A stretch of 30,565 bases of DNA from an uncultured Bacillota bacterium (lineage in GTDB: Bacteria > Bacillota > Dehalobacteriia > UBA4068 > UBA4997): the NCBI GenBank assembly GCA_948907985.1, contig CAQWMM010000023.1, positions 3,075-33,639 on the forward strand, in the 5' to 3' direction. This document shows positions 7,885-14,252 of the stretch, one piece after another. Both the position numbers and the translations under genes were made by a program. The notes under the pieces were generated by a model that made no database searches, was not told where the DNA came from, and saw nothing but the letters and a program-made list of their open reading frames with translations. Numbering within the stretch: the first letter of the stretch is position 1; each line of letters opens with the position of its first letter.

Positions 7885-7891
7885 AAATCTC

Positions 7892-7921
7892 TTGTTTTAG
7901 TTGTATACAATGTGGTATAAT
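7892..7921 (+). promoter_or_regulatory. Sigma-A-type promoter of the carboxyltransferase gene
   Basis: TTGTTT (7892-7897), an 18-base spacer and a perfect TATAAT (7916-7921). It sits just after the coaD stop and about 60 bases before the chosen TTG start. Confidence 0.65.
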
Positions 7922-7982
7922 TAAGTTGCAAAGCTTGTTATATCACATTTTTTATTGAATGATTTTCTGGGAGGGATGTATT

Positions 7983-9326
7983 TTGGCAAATAAAGGAAAA
8001 GTCGGCATTACTGATACCACCCTGCGTGATGCGCATCAAAGTTTGTTGGCTACTCGTATGACGATTGAGGATATTTTATCGGTGGCCTCGGATTTGGATA
8101 AAGTTGGTTTCCATAGTATGGAGGTTTGGGGCGGCGCGACTTTCGATAGCTGTATGCGGTTTTTGAACGAAGATCCCTGGGAGCGCCTGCGTAAGATTCG
8201 CAAGGCCTGCCCTAATACCAAGCTGCAAATGCTGTTGCGCGGCCAGAATTTGTTGGGTTATCGCCATTATTCTGATGATGTGGTGGATCTGTTTGTGCAG
8301 AAATGTGTCGAAAACGGTATTGATATTATTCGCATTTTTGACGCGTTGAACGATGTTCGCAATGTAGAAAGCGCGGTGCGTGCCACCAAGAAATATGGCG
8401 CGCATGCCCAGGTGGCCGTATCCTACACCAACAGTCCGGTGCATAACACCGCCCATTTTGTGGAGCTGGCCAAAAAACTGAAAGCCATGGGCGCGGACAG
8501 CATTTGTATTAAGGATATGAGCGGCCTTATTTATCCTTACGGCGCTTATGATTTGGTTAAGGGCATTAAAGAGGGCGCGGGGCTGATGGTGCAGCTGCAT
8601 TGTCATTACACCAGCGGCATGGCGGCCATGAGTTATCTCAAGGCCATTGAAGCCGGCTGCGATGTGGTGGACTGCGCGATGAGCCCGCTGGCGATGGGTA
8701 CTTCGCAACCGGCGGACGAAACCATGGTGGCGGTTTTGCAGGGTACGCAATATGACACCGGCATTGAACTTGGCGATTTGCTGGCGATTGCTCCTAAGGT
8801 TAAGGAGATTCGTTCTCACTATAAGGACTTTGACCTGGCGAACCCCGGCGTTGATCCCACGGTTTTGGCCAGTCAGATCCCGGGCGGTATGATGAGCAAC
8901 TTCCTGTCCCAGCTGAAAGCGGCTAACGCGCTTAACCGCATTGACGAAGTGCTGGCCGAGGTGCCCAGAGTGCGCAAGGATATGGGTTATCCGCCGCTGG
9001 TTACGCCCAGCAGCCAGATTGTTGGCGCACAGGCTCTGCTGAACGTTTTGTCCGGCGGGCGTTATAAAATGGTTACTAACGAGGTTAAGGCTTATTTCCA
9101 GGGCCAGTATGGTCAGCCGCCGGCGCCGATGGACAAAGAGGTGCAGAAGCAGATTATTAAAGATCTGCCGGTTATCACACACCGCCCGGCTGATGATCTG
9201 CCGCCTTATCTGGACGAGGCGCGCCAGGAAATTGGCTCTCTGGCGAAGAATGATGAAGATTTGCTGCTTTATGTAATGTTCCCGCAGGTTGCCAAAACTT
9301 TCCTGGAACAGAAATATGCCGGCTGA
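7983..9326 (+). CDS. oadA: Oxaloacetate decarboxylase alpha / pyruvate carboxylase 5S-type carboxyltransferase subunit
   Basis: This is the carboxyltransferase that moves CO2 between biotin and oxaloacetate/pyruvate (or a similar acid). Landmarks of the TIM-barrel active site are ITDTTLRDAHQSLLATRM near the N-terminus, the carbamylated lysine in CIKDMSGL, and the metal-binding HCH in QLHCHYTSGMAAM. The protein is about 447 aa and stops after the barrel and helical domain. There is no C-terminal biotinyl (AMKM) domain, so a separate biotin carrier is required. I favour TTG 7983: GGGAGG (7970-7975) is well spaced and the protein then begins MANKGKVGITDTTLRD like its relatives. The ATG at 7959 adds eight residues without a Shine-Dalgarno. 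The substrate (oxaloacetate, or a transcarboxylase role) cannot be fixed from this window. Confidence 0.88.
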   Translation: MANKGKVGITDTTLRDAHQSLLATRMTIEDILSVASDLDKVGFHSMEVWGGATFDSCMRFLNEDPWERLRKIRKACPNTKLQMLLRGQNLLGYRHYSDDVVDLFVQKCVENGIDIIRIFDALNDVRNVESAVRATKKYGAHAQVAVSYTNSPVHNTAHFVELAKKLKAMGADSICIKDMSGLIYPYGAYDLVKGIKEGAGLMVQLHCHYTSGMAAMSYLKAIEAGCDVVDCAMSPLAMGTSQPADETMVAVLQGTQYDTGIELGDLLAIAPKVKEIRSHYKDFDLANPGVDPTVLASQIPGGMMSNFLSQLKAANALNRIDEVLAEVPRVRKDMGYPPLVTPSSQIVGAQALLNVLSGGRYKMVTNEVKAYFQGQYGQPPAPMDKEVQKQIIKDLPVITHRPADDLPPYLDEARQEIGSLAKNDEDLLLYVMFPQVAKTFLEQKYAG

Positions 9327-9359
9327 TTAATAGTTAAACAAACGCCGTTTTGAATCCTG

Positions 9360-9419
9360 AAATGCACCCCAAAGGTTAGACAAATGGGTACAATGTCTAA
9401 TAATGGGGTGCATTTTTAT
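9360..9419 (+). terminator. Terminator hairpin built from IS3/IS150-like inverted ends
   Basis: AAATGCACCCC (9360-9370) pairs perfectly with GGGGTGCATTT (9405-9415), followed by TT. Inside, TTAGACA (9376-9382) pairs with TGTCTAA (9394-9400). TGCACCCCAAAGGTTAGACA and its inverted partner resemble terminal inverted repeats of IS3-family (IS150-group) elements, brought together with the transposase lost. It is placed to end oadA transcription and, since it is symmetrical, may also serve the convergent gene at 9488-9922. Confidence 0.65.
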
Positions 9420-9429
9420 GCCTGGTAAG

Positions 9430-9483
9430 CCCTGTTTAGAGGGGGGTATTTGATCAGAATTAACGGCCTCCCCTAAACAGGCT
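9430..9483. terminator. Long inverted repeat between convergent genes
   Basis: CCTGTTTAG (9431-9439) pairs with CTAAACAGG (9473-9481). The pairing extends inward through GGGG/CCCC with one bulge and outward with GC. There is no clear T-tract on either side. It lies 6 bases beyond the stop of the minus-strand gene, so it may protect or terminate that transcript. Confidence 0.45.
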
Positions 9484-9487
9484 GATA

Positions 9488-9922
9488 TTAAAATATATTG
9501 CACATTATATGCGTTTCGTAGGTGATTAAAATAGTTATGTCATCATTTTCGTCCATTGGCGGGCATATTGTGAAATTATCCGCTATTGCCAAAAGCTGTT
9601 TAAAAGCGGCCGTTATTTGATTGTTATAATATTTATATTCACAATGAAAATATACATTAACCTGGGTGTCAAACTCAAGTATATCCATATCAATTTGGAA
9701 GTCTTTGGATATGTATTCGGCAATCTCAATAAATTTGGCTTTTTGGGTTAACATATCCGGTTTGGGGATATATGTCAAATATTTGTCCAGTTCCTTTATG
9801 GCCAAATCTATCAGAAATTGTAGTTTTTTTAAATCCACTTGTATTTTTTCGTTTTCTTTTCCGTTTTCCTGCTCTGCGGCTGTTTCTTTGTAACGATGAA
9901 AACTAATTAGATTATTTTTCAT
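9488..9922 (-). CDS. Hypothetical protein, 144 aa
   Basis: I do not recognise the family. The protein is soluble-looking and acidic, with no signal peptide or membrane segment. Residues about 27-50 (KIQVDLKKLQFLIDLAIKEL) should form an amphipathic helix, and the C-terminal half is mixed alpha/beta, ending NIF. A perfect GGGGAGG lies about 8 bases before the start, which strongly supports a real gene. It is divergent from an XRE-family regulator at 10051, with 128 bp of AT-rich, palindrome-bearing DNA between them. That arrangement suggests the regulator controls this gene. Confidence 0.75.
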   Translation of the reverse strand: MKNNLISFHRYKETAAEQENGKENEKIQVDLKKLQFLIDLAIKELDKYLTYIPKPDMLTQKAKFIEIAEYISKDFQIDMDILEFDTQVNVYFHCEYKYYNNQITAAFKQLLAIADNFTICPPMDENDDITILITYETHIMCNIF

Positions 9923-9971
9923 AGAAAATACCTCCCCTATATCATATTATACAATATCAAAAGCAGTATTT

Positions 9972-9990
9972 CAATATTTATGCAATATTG
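9972..9990. promoter_or_regulatory. Candidate operator palindrome between divergent genes
   Basis: CAATATT (9972-9978), a 5-base centre TATGC, then AATATTG (9984-9990) form a perfect inverted repeat. A wider TATACAAT...ATTGTATA pair surrounds it. The position, in the middle of the divergent intergenic space, fits a binding site for the neighbouring XRE-family protein. Confidence 0.45.
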
Positions 9991-10050
9991 TTTATTGTAT
10001 AAACTTCACTTTTATATAGTAAAATTATATACAAGCGAGGTGGTGGCTAT

Positions 10051-10356
10051 ATGAATATGGTGGAGTTTGCGGTACGTTTAACCGAGTTGCGCGAGCAAAA
10101 ACAAGTCAGCGCCCGAGAAATGAGTCTGGCGCTGGGGCAAAATGTTAACTATATTAATGCTATTGAGAATAACAAAAGTCTTCCTTCAATGGAGGTATTC
10201 TTTTATATCTGCGATTATTTGGGTATAACGCCCCGCGAATTTTTTGACATGGAGGTTGCCGCTCCGGCCAAGCTTAGAGAATTAAGCATAGCGGCTCAAC
10301 GTCTGCCGGCGGGCGATATTGATTTGTTGATTACCCTGGCCCGGAAATTAAGATAA
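10051..10356 (+). CDS. XRE-family helix-turn-helix regulator, 101 aa
   Basis: A small DNA-binding protein with a Cro/C1-type HTH at about residues 7-62: VRLTELREQKQVSAREMSLA..., then NVNYINAIENNKSLPSMEV, the usual recognition-helix pattern. The C-terminal 40 residues are helical and may dimerise. GAGGTGGTG lies just before ATG 10051. It is probably an autoregulated repressor of the divergent gene at 9488-9922; this is inferred from the layout and the palindrome at 9972-9990. It has no metal or ligand domain. Confidence 0.85.
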   Translation: MNMVEFAVRLTELREQKQVSAREMSLALGQNVNYINAIENNKSLPSMEVFFYICDYLGITPREFFDMEVAAPAKLRELSIAAQRLPAGDIDLLITLARKLR

Positions 10357-10372
10357 ACAGTGAAGGACACTA

Positions 10373-10401
10373 TTGATAAAACTTAATAGGTGTATTATAA
10401 T
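10373..10401 (+). promoter_or_regulatory. Near-consensus promoter of a small RNA
   Basis: TTGATA (10373-10378), a 17-base spacer and TATAAT (10396-10401). It drives a short region with no ORF that ends at a terminator about 90 bases later. Confidence 0.7.
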
Positions 10402-10407
10402 AAAAAC

Positions 10408-10497
10408 ACAAAAAGCTGATCCTTAAATCAGGTCAGCCCAAGGAAGCCACAATAAAATAACCGCGACTTTTGTTAGGAGGGCGGTTATTTTTGTTTT
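10408..10497 (+). ncRNA. Candidate small RNA resembling a type I toxin-antitoxin antisense RNA
   Basis: About 90 nt from the predicted start to the end of the T-tract. It contains a 5' hairpin, GCTGATCC (10415-10422) with GGTCAGC (10431-10437), then an unstructured CCCAAGGAAGCCACAA stretch, then an 11-bp terminator. This order (short hairpin, linker, AATAACCGC terminator) is that of the antitoxin RNA in Firmicute type I loci with holin-like or Fst-type toxins, where toxin and antitoxin genes converge on a shared bidirectional terminator. Here the converging gene is the yeiH transporter and no toxin ORF is visible, so it may be an orphan antitoxin. It could also be an unrelated sRNA. Confidence 0.5.
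10454..10497. terminator. Bidirectional terminator
   Basis: AAAATAACCGC (10454-10464) pairs perfectly with GCGGTTATTTT (10481-10491), followed by a T-rich tail. On the minus strand the hairpin at 10415-10437 is followed by TTTTT and could end the yeiH transcript. Confidence 0.85.
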
Positions 10498-10529
10498 TTC
10501 AATGCTGTTTTGTAATTTAAATTTTATTT

Positions 10530-11570
10530 TTACCAAATCCCCATAATATGCTGCATAAACAGACTGACGAAAGTTATCGCCAGCCAGCAGCAAAGGCCCA
10601 GCATCAGAGGTTGGCGGCCGCCCTTAATCAGTTTAACCAAATCGGTGTTCAGGCCGATAGCGGCCATTGCCAGAATAATACAGAACTTGGCCAACTCTTT
10701 AAAAGGAAAAAATACGACGGTTGGTACGCCGAGCAGCGAGGCCAGGGTGGTGATAACCGAGGCCAGCACAAAGTATAAAATGAACATGGGAAACGCGTTT
10801 TGCAGCTTGAAACCGTTTGCGCCTGCGCCAGGCTGGCGGAGGGCGCGCCAAAAGGCCAGCGCCAAAGTTATGGGGATTATGGCCAGCGTGCGGGTAAGCT
10901 TAACAATGGTGGCGGTTCCCAGGGTGTTGGCTCCGGGGTGCATACCGTCCCAGGCAGCGGCCGCCGCCGTTACCGAGGAGGTATCGTTGACGGCGGTGCC
11001 GGCAAAAAGGCCGAAGCCCTCGTTGCTAAGGCCCAGCAGGCCGCCCAAAGTGGGAAAAATCAGCGCCGCCAGTACATTAAACAGAAAGATTACCGAAATA
11101 GACTGGGCGATTTCTTCATCATCGGCTTTGATAACCGGAGCGGTGGCGGCAATGGCCGAACCGCCGCAGATTGAGGAACCAACGCCGATTAATACCGCCG
11201 TGTTGGCGGGCATTTTCGCCAGCTTGTACACCACAAAGGCCACAATCAGCGAGGTTAAAATGGTGCTGATGATAATGGGCAGCGATATTAAACCAACGCG
11301 GGCGATTTCGGAGAGATTCAGGCCAAAACCCAGCAAAATCACGGCGTATTGCAGCACCTTTTTAGAGGTAAAGGCAATGCCGGCCTGGGTTTTTGGGCGT
11401 TGCTTATAAAAAAGCGCCACCAGCATACCGGCCAGAATGGCAAAAACCGGCCCGCCGATAACCGGCATAAGCTTGCCCAGAAACCAGCAGGGCAGGGCCA
11501 GCACAAAGCACAGGCCAAGGCCGGGCAGCAGTTTTTTATCAAAATTAGGCAGAGAGATTTTTTTCGGCAT
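10530..11570 (-). CDS. YeiH/UPF0324-family membrane protein (putative sulfate exporter family)
   Basis: A 346-aa polytopic inner-membrane protein with about ten hydrophobic segments. The family signature GVGSSICGGSAIAATAPVI is in the middle (about residues 129-147), followed by the second conserved stretch AGTAVNDTSSVTAAAAAW. Members are named putative sulfate exporter family transporters; the substrate is not established, and here no sulfur genes are adjacent. AAGGAGC lies about 9 bases before the ATG, and a good promoter is present at 11603-11631. The gene is convergent with the sRNA at 10408-10497 and divergent from a small RHH-like gene. Confidence 0.88.
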   Translation of the reverse strand: MPKKISLPNFDKKLLPGLGLCFVLALPCWFLGKLMPVIGGPVFAILAGMLVALFYKQRPKTQAGIAFTSKKVLQYAVILLGFGLNLSEIARVGLISLPIIISTILTSLIVAFVVYKLAKMPANTAVLIGVGSSICGGSAIAATAPVIKADDEEIAQSISVIFLFNVLAALIFPTLGGLLGLSNEGFGLFAGTAVNDTSSVTAAAAAWDGMHPGANTLGTATIVKLTRTLAIIPITLALAFWRALRQPGAGANGFKLQNAFPMFILYFVLASVITTLASLLGVPTVVFFPFKELAKFCIILAMAAIGLNTDLVKLIKGGRQPLMLGLCCWLAITFVSLFMQHIMGIW

Positions 11571-11602
11571 TTTTTTGTGCTCCTTATCAAATATGTTAGC
11601 TC

Positions 11603-11631
11603 ATTATGGCATAAAAAGCGCGGATTGTCAA
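11603..11631 (-). promoter_or_regulatory. Promoter of the yeiH-family gene
   Basis: Reading the minus strand: TTGACA (11631-11626), a 17-base spacer, CATAAT (11608-11603). It is back-to-back with the promoter of the small gene at 11707; the two -35 boxes are only 17 bases apart. Confidence 0.7.
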
Positions 11632-11648
11632 TATTTTAAAAAATTTTC

Positions 11649-11690
11649 TTGACTTTTAGCGCGCAATCATATATAATTGTAGCGTGCTAA
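11649..11690 (+). promoter_or_regulatory. Promoter with overlapping palindromic operator, module A
   Basis: TTGACT (11649-11654), 17 bases, TATAAT (11672-11677). An inverted repeat TTAGCGCGC (11656-11664) / GCGTGCTAA (11682-11690), one mismatch, brackets the -10 box. Inner CAAT and ATTG are also present. Module B has the same architecture with a different arm sequence. Binding there would block RNA polymerase, which suggests autorepression by the 57-aa product. Confidence 0.7.
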
Positions 11691-11706
11691 CAAAGGAGGC
11701 GAAGTA

Positions 11707-11880
11707 ATGGCACGAAAAAACTGCGCCGAGTATTTTCGAGAACGCCGTAAAGAGAAAAAAACTTTTTCTGTACTTTCTGACCGCGAGAAAGTAGAAGCCT
11801 TGGAAGCCAGATTGAAAGAGATGGGAAAAACCAAAGTTCGCTGGTTTGAAGAAAAGGCAGATGAAGAACTCGGCAGGTAA
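11707..11880 (+). CDS. 57-aa ribbon-helix-helix-like protein, module A
   Basis: The protein begins MARKNCAEYFRERRKEKKTF and ends KADEELGR. The pattern FSVLSDREKVEALEARLKEM, then KTKVRWFEEKADEEL, fits a short beta-strand followed by two helices, as in Arc/CopG ribbon-helix-helix DNA-binding proteins. A strong AAAGGAGG (11692-11699) precedes ATG 11707. It is a paralogue of the gene at 12332-12505: same length, shared AEY(F/Y)R.RR, FSV, KTK..W..EK and an identical DEELGR C-terminus. Its promoter contains a palindrome, so it is probably an autorepressor. Any other target is unknown. It could also be an antitoxin, but no toxin partner is adjacent. Confidence 0.75.
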   Translation: MARKNCAEYFRERRKEKKTFSVLSDREKVEALEARLKEMGKTKVRWFEEKADEELGR

Positions 11881-11883
11881 AAA

Positions 11884-11980
11884 ATAAGACAACCGGTAAA
11901 AAGCCTGACCAGCCAGCCGATTGTCTTATAAACCAAACCCCAAAAGGAGAATGATAAATCTATTATATCATTATTTGGGG
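11884..11980 (+). repeat. Twin hairpins after module A
   Basis: Hairpin 1: ATAAGACAA (11884-11892) with TTGTCTTAT (11921-11929). Hairpin 2: CCCCAAA (11938-11944) with TTTGGGG (11974-11980), enclosing AATGATA (11950-11956) with TATCATT (11966-11972). Module B keeps both hairpins with changed, compensating bases. Neither is followed by a long T-tract. A conserved AAATCAATA follows hairpin 2 in both copies. Confidence 0.7.
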
Positions 11981-12047
11981 GTTAAATCAATAACAAAAAA
12001 TGAGGAGGGAGTGGCCAAACGAAAAGTTTTAAGCCTATCTGTTCTCA

Positions 12048-12224
12048 CCCTCTCCGTCTATTTTTCGCCTAAAAGGTTCAAAATAGCCACCTCTCCCAAA
12101 GGGAGAGGCAAGTCTTTTCGGCCTGTAAGCCTTGGCTCTCCCTCTGGCCGCAGGTGCCGTCGCCACAGGCGAGTCGGTAGAGAGCTGGCAGCGACGACTG
12201 GCAAGGAGTCGCTGACTGAGAGGG
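12048..12224. mobile_element. MITE-like palindromic repeat, copy 2 (177 bp)
   Basis: CCCTCTC (12048-12054) and GAGAGGG (12218-12224) are the same terminal inverted repeats as in copy 1. Internal hairpins include CCTCTCCC/GGGAGAGG and the CTCTCCC...GAGAGCTGGCAGCGACGACT region. It is longer than copy 1 by an extra hairpin-rich segment (about 12137-12180). It lies between the duplicated modules A and B and may interrupt a short reading frame that starts at GTG 12011 behind GAGGAGGGA. Short ORFs read from it are artefacts. Confidence 0.8.
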
Positions 12225-12270
12225 CGTGGAATTGCATAAAAAAATTTGTTTGTCCAATCAAAAAATTTTC

Positions 12271-12311
12271 TTGACATATGGCTAGCAATGATATATAATA
12301 TAATTGCTAGC
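12271..12311 (+). promoter_or_regulatory. Promoter with overlapping palindromic operator, module B
   Basis: TTGACA (12271-12276), 17 bases, TATAAT (12294-12299), both perfect consensus. GCTAGCAAT (12281-12289) and ATTGCTAGC (12303-12311) form a perfect 9-bp inverted repeat centred on the -10 box. The preceding AAAAAATTTTC is shared with module A. Confidence 0.8.
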
Positions 12312-12331
12312 GAGGATTAGGAGGTGGTTAA

Positions 12332-12505
12332 TTGGCTCCAGGCAACAGTGCCGAGTATTATCGCAAACGGCGTGAAACCATCGGGCAGTTTAGCGTTCCT
12401 ATTGCAAGAGTGAAGTTAAATGCTTTGACTGAAGAATTGAAGAAGCAAAATAAAACTAAAACCCAATGGCTGAACGAAAAAATTGATGAAGAACTCGGCA
12501 GGTAA
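12332..12505 (+). CDS. 57-aa ribbon-helix-helix-like protein, module B
   Basis: It starts at TTG 12332 behind a very strong AGGAGGTGG (12319-12327); no ATG lies nearby. The sequence runs M(L)APGNSAEYYRKRRETIG, QFSVPIARVKLNALTEELKK, QNKTKTQWLNEKIDEELGR. The FSV strand and two following helices suggest a ribbon-helix-helix fold. It is paralogous to 11707-11880 with about half of the residues identical and the same length, so the pair arose by duplication of a promoter-gene-hairpin module. The perfect palindrome over its -10 box indicates autorepression. A TTG start would further lower its yield. Confidence 0.72.
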   Translation: MAPGNSAEYYRKRRETIGQFSVPIARVKLNALTEELKKQNKTKTQWLNEKIDEELGR

Positions 12506-12509
12506 AAAA

Positions 12510-12611
12510 AAGAGTATTGGAAATACCCCTAACAAGATGTTTCCCAATACTCTTATACACCAAAACCCCTAATGGAGAATGGTAAATCTATTATATCATT
12601 CTTCTTAGGGG
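12510..12611 (+). repeat. Twin hairpins after module B
   Basis: Hairpin 1: AAGAGTATTGG (12510-12520) with CCAATACTCTT (12544-12554), perfect 11 bp. Hairpin 2: CCCCTAA (12566-12572) with TTAGGGG (12605-12611), enclosing AATGGTA (12578-12584) with TATCATT (12594-12600), one G-U pair. Base changes relative to module A preserve pairing in all stems. The loop AATCTATTA of hairpin 2 is identical in both copies. Confidence 0.7.
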
Positions 12612-12641
12612 AAATCAATAGCAAGATAAGGAGAAAATATA

Positions 12642-12914
12642 ATGGGTATTGAGAAAAATATGACTAACCAAAATGCCGACGAAATTGCCAGGCAGAAAAT
12701 AAAAGAATCTGTAAACGAATTAATAGATTTATTTATGCAGGTATGTATAGTTAAGAATATACTCTGTCTGTTAAGTGATTTTCTGGAGAAGCAGGATATG
12801 GAAATTGCCGAACCGGCAAGCGCTTTGATAATTTGTATAGCGCAGCTGGATTCCGCGCACCGGCGCTCATCAGAAATAATGGATACAATTTTAGAGTATA
12901 GCGGCATTAGATAA
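12642..12914 (+). CDS. Hypothetical protein, 90 aa
   Basis: I do not recognise it. It is a small, mostly helical protein with a hydrophobic centre (LIDLFMQVCIVKNILCLLSD, about residues 27-46) that could be a buried helix rather than a membrane span. AAGGAG (12629-12634) precedes ATG 12642, and an in-frame ATG at 12660 is an alternative. It lies 30 bases after the twin hairpins of module B and might be co-transcribed with, and controlled by, the RHH-like protein. No homologous gene follows module A, where a MITE sits instead. Confidence 0.6.
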   Translation: MGIEKNMTNQNADEIARQKIKESVNELIDLFMQVCIVKNILCLLSDFLEKQDMEIAEPASALIICIAQLDSAHRRSSEIMDTILEYSGIR

Positions 12915-13013
12915 AAATAAACTGATAATTTTGGGCAGAATTTAAGAGGAAAAACGCCTGCCGGCAATGTATAATAATAAGCGTAACCTAAAAAATTTTG
13001 AGGGGGCTAAATT

Positions 13014-13871
13014 ATGGAATGGGTGGACAGGCTGAACCAGACGATTGCCTATATTGAGGAGCATTTAAGCGAAGATATTGATTATGCCCAGCTGGGCAAA
13101 ATAGCCTGCTGTTCGGTTTATCATTATCAGCGGTTGTTTACTTATATGGCGGGGGTGCCGCTGGCCGAATACATTCGCCGGCGCAGAATGTCTTTGGCGG
13201 CGGCGGAGTTGCAAAGCGGCGGGGTTAAAATTGTCGACGTGGCGGTTAAATACGGCTACAGTTCACCGACGGCCTTTAACCGGGCTTTTCAGTCGGTGCA
13301 TGGCGTAGCGCCGTCGGCGGTGAAGAATCAGGGCGTGCAGCTTAAATCATATCCCGCGCTGCATTTTCATATTGCTGTAACCGGCGCTGAACAGCTGAAT
13401 TATCGCCTGGAGAGTTTGCCGGCCTTTCGGGTGTTGGGTTTGGCCTCGCCGCTGGCCGCGGATTTGGAGCAGAATTTTGCCGCTGTGCCGCAGCTTTGGC
13501 AGCAGTTGGCGGCGGGGGACACGCTGCCCAGACTGTTGGGGCTGATGGAGCCGCCGCCGGCGGGGCTTTTGGGCGTCAGCGCCTGTGATGATAACGAACA
13601 TTGGCAGTATATTATTGGCGTGGCCAGTGGTCAGGCGGCCGGCGATTGGGCGGAATATCAGGTTGGCGCGTTCACCTGGGCGATTTTCTCCGCCTCTGGC
13701 GCGTGTCCGCAGGCTATCCAACAGCTGGAGCGGCGCATTATCACGGAATGGCTGCCAGCCTCCGGCTATGAATATGATAACGGCCCGGATGTGGAGGTTT
13801 ATCTTAATCCGGACCCGGCCAACTCGCAGTTTGAGGTTTGGCTGCCGGTTAAATTCGTTGGTAAAAATTAA
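13014..13871 (+). CDS. AraC-family regulator with GyrI-like effector-binding domain
   Basis: A 285-aa transcription factor. Residues about 5-105 hold two helix-turn-helix motifs of AraC type: IDYAQLGKIACCSVYHYQRLF and, in the second, IVDVAVKYGYSSPTAFNRAF, followed by the usual GVAPSAV. Residues about 125-282 form a GyrI-like (BmrR C-terminal type) small-molecule domain, with the typical ending YDNGPDVEVYLNPDP...FEVWLPVK. Such proteins sense hydrophobic drugs or metabolites; the ligand here is unknown. GAGGGGG precedes ATG 13014, and a perfect terminator follows. No obvious target gene is adjacent, so it may act elsewhere or on itself. Confidence 0.9.
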   Translation: MEWVDRLNQTIAYIEEHLSEDIDYAQLGKIACCSVYHYQRLFTYMAGVPLAEYIRRRRMSLAAAELQSGGVKIVDVAVKYGYSSPTAFNRAFQSVHGVAPSAVKNQGVQLKSYPALHFHIAVTGAEQLNYRLESLPAFRVLGLASPLAADLEQNFAAVPQLWQQLAAGDTLPRLLGLMEPPPAGLLGVSACDDNEHWQYIIGVASGQAAGDWAEYQVGAFTWAIFSASGACPQAIQQLERRIITEWLPASGYEYDNGPDVEVYLNPDPANSQFEVWLPVKFVGKN

Positions 13872-13888
13872 CAAAGCATAACAAAAAG

Positions 13889-13917
13889 ATCCCGGTTAAA
13901 AAGACCGGGATTTTTTT
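13889..13917 (+). terminator. Rho-independent terminator of the AraC-family gene
   Basis: ATCCCGGT (13889-13896), a 7-base loop, ACCGGGAT (13904-13911), then a run of T. Confidence 0.93.
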
Positions 13918-13998
13918 GCGCCCTTTGCACCTTGCGCCGGTTAGCTGAATATCATAGAGTGTAAAGCTAAAATTGGGCAGTTAAAGGGGGGATTGGTG

Positions 13999-14217
13999 AT
14001 GAATTTGGCAGATTTGCAGCCGGGAGAGCGCGGCATGGTGCAGGGGCTGCTTTTGGAGGGCGGCCAGCGGCGGCGGCTTTTGGACATTGGCCTGGTGCAG
14101 AATACGCCGGTGCAGTGCCTGGGGCGCAGCCCGGCCGGCGATCCCTCGGCCTATTTGATCCGGGGGGCGGTGATTGCCCTGCGCGCGCAGGACTGCCGCC
14201 AGATTATTTTGGCCTGA
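13999..14217 (+). CDS. feoA: FeoA, ferrous iron transport accessory protein
   Basis: A 72-aa SH3-like protein that assists FeoB in Fe(II) uptake at the cytoplasmic membrane. Typical features are the LADLQPGERGMVQGL start, the GQRRRLLDIGLVQNTPVQCLGR core and the ALRAQDCRQIIL end. TTG 13993, GTG 13996 and ATG 13999 are consecutive in frame; ATG 13999 has the best spacing to GGGGGG (about 13985-13990). A possible promoter is TTGCGC (13932-13937), 17 bases, TAGAGT (13955-13960). No Fur box was recognised. feoB follows after 35 bp. Confidence 0.92.
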   Translation: MNLADLQPGERGMVQGLLLEGGQRRRLLDIGLVQNTPVQCLGRSPAGDPSAYLIRGAVIALRAQDCRQIILA

Positions 14218-14252
14218 TAATTGGATGAACAATATTTAAAGGAGGCTGGCCA

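Noticed and set aside
8076..9182. Minus-strand open frame (368 codons) opposite oadA
   Set aside because: Shadow of a well-supported gene; the product is histidine-rich with no recognisable domain.
10645..11409. Plus-strand open frame (254 codons) opposite the yeiH-family gene
   Set aside because: Antisense to a membrane protein with a clear family signature, promoter and Shine-Dalgarno.
12035..12277. Short ORFs on both strands across 12035-12277
   Set aside because: They are translations of the palindromic MITE and its flank, not genes.
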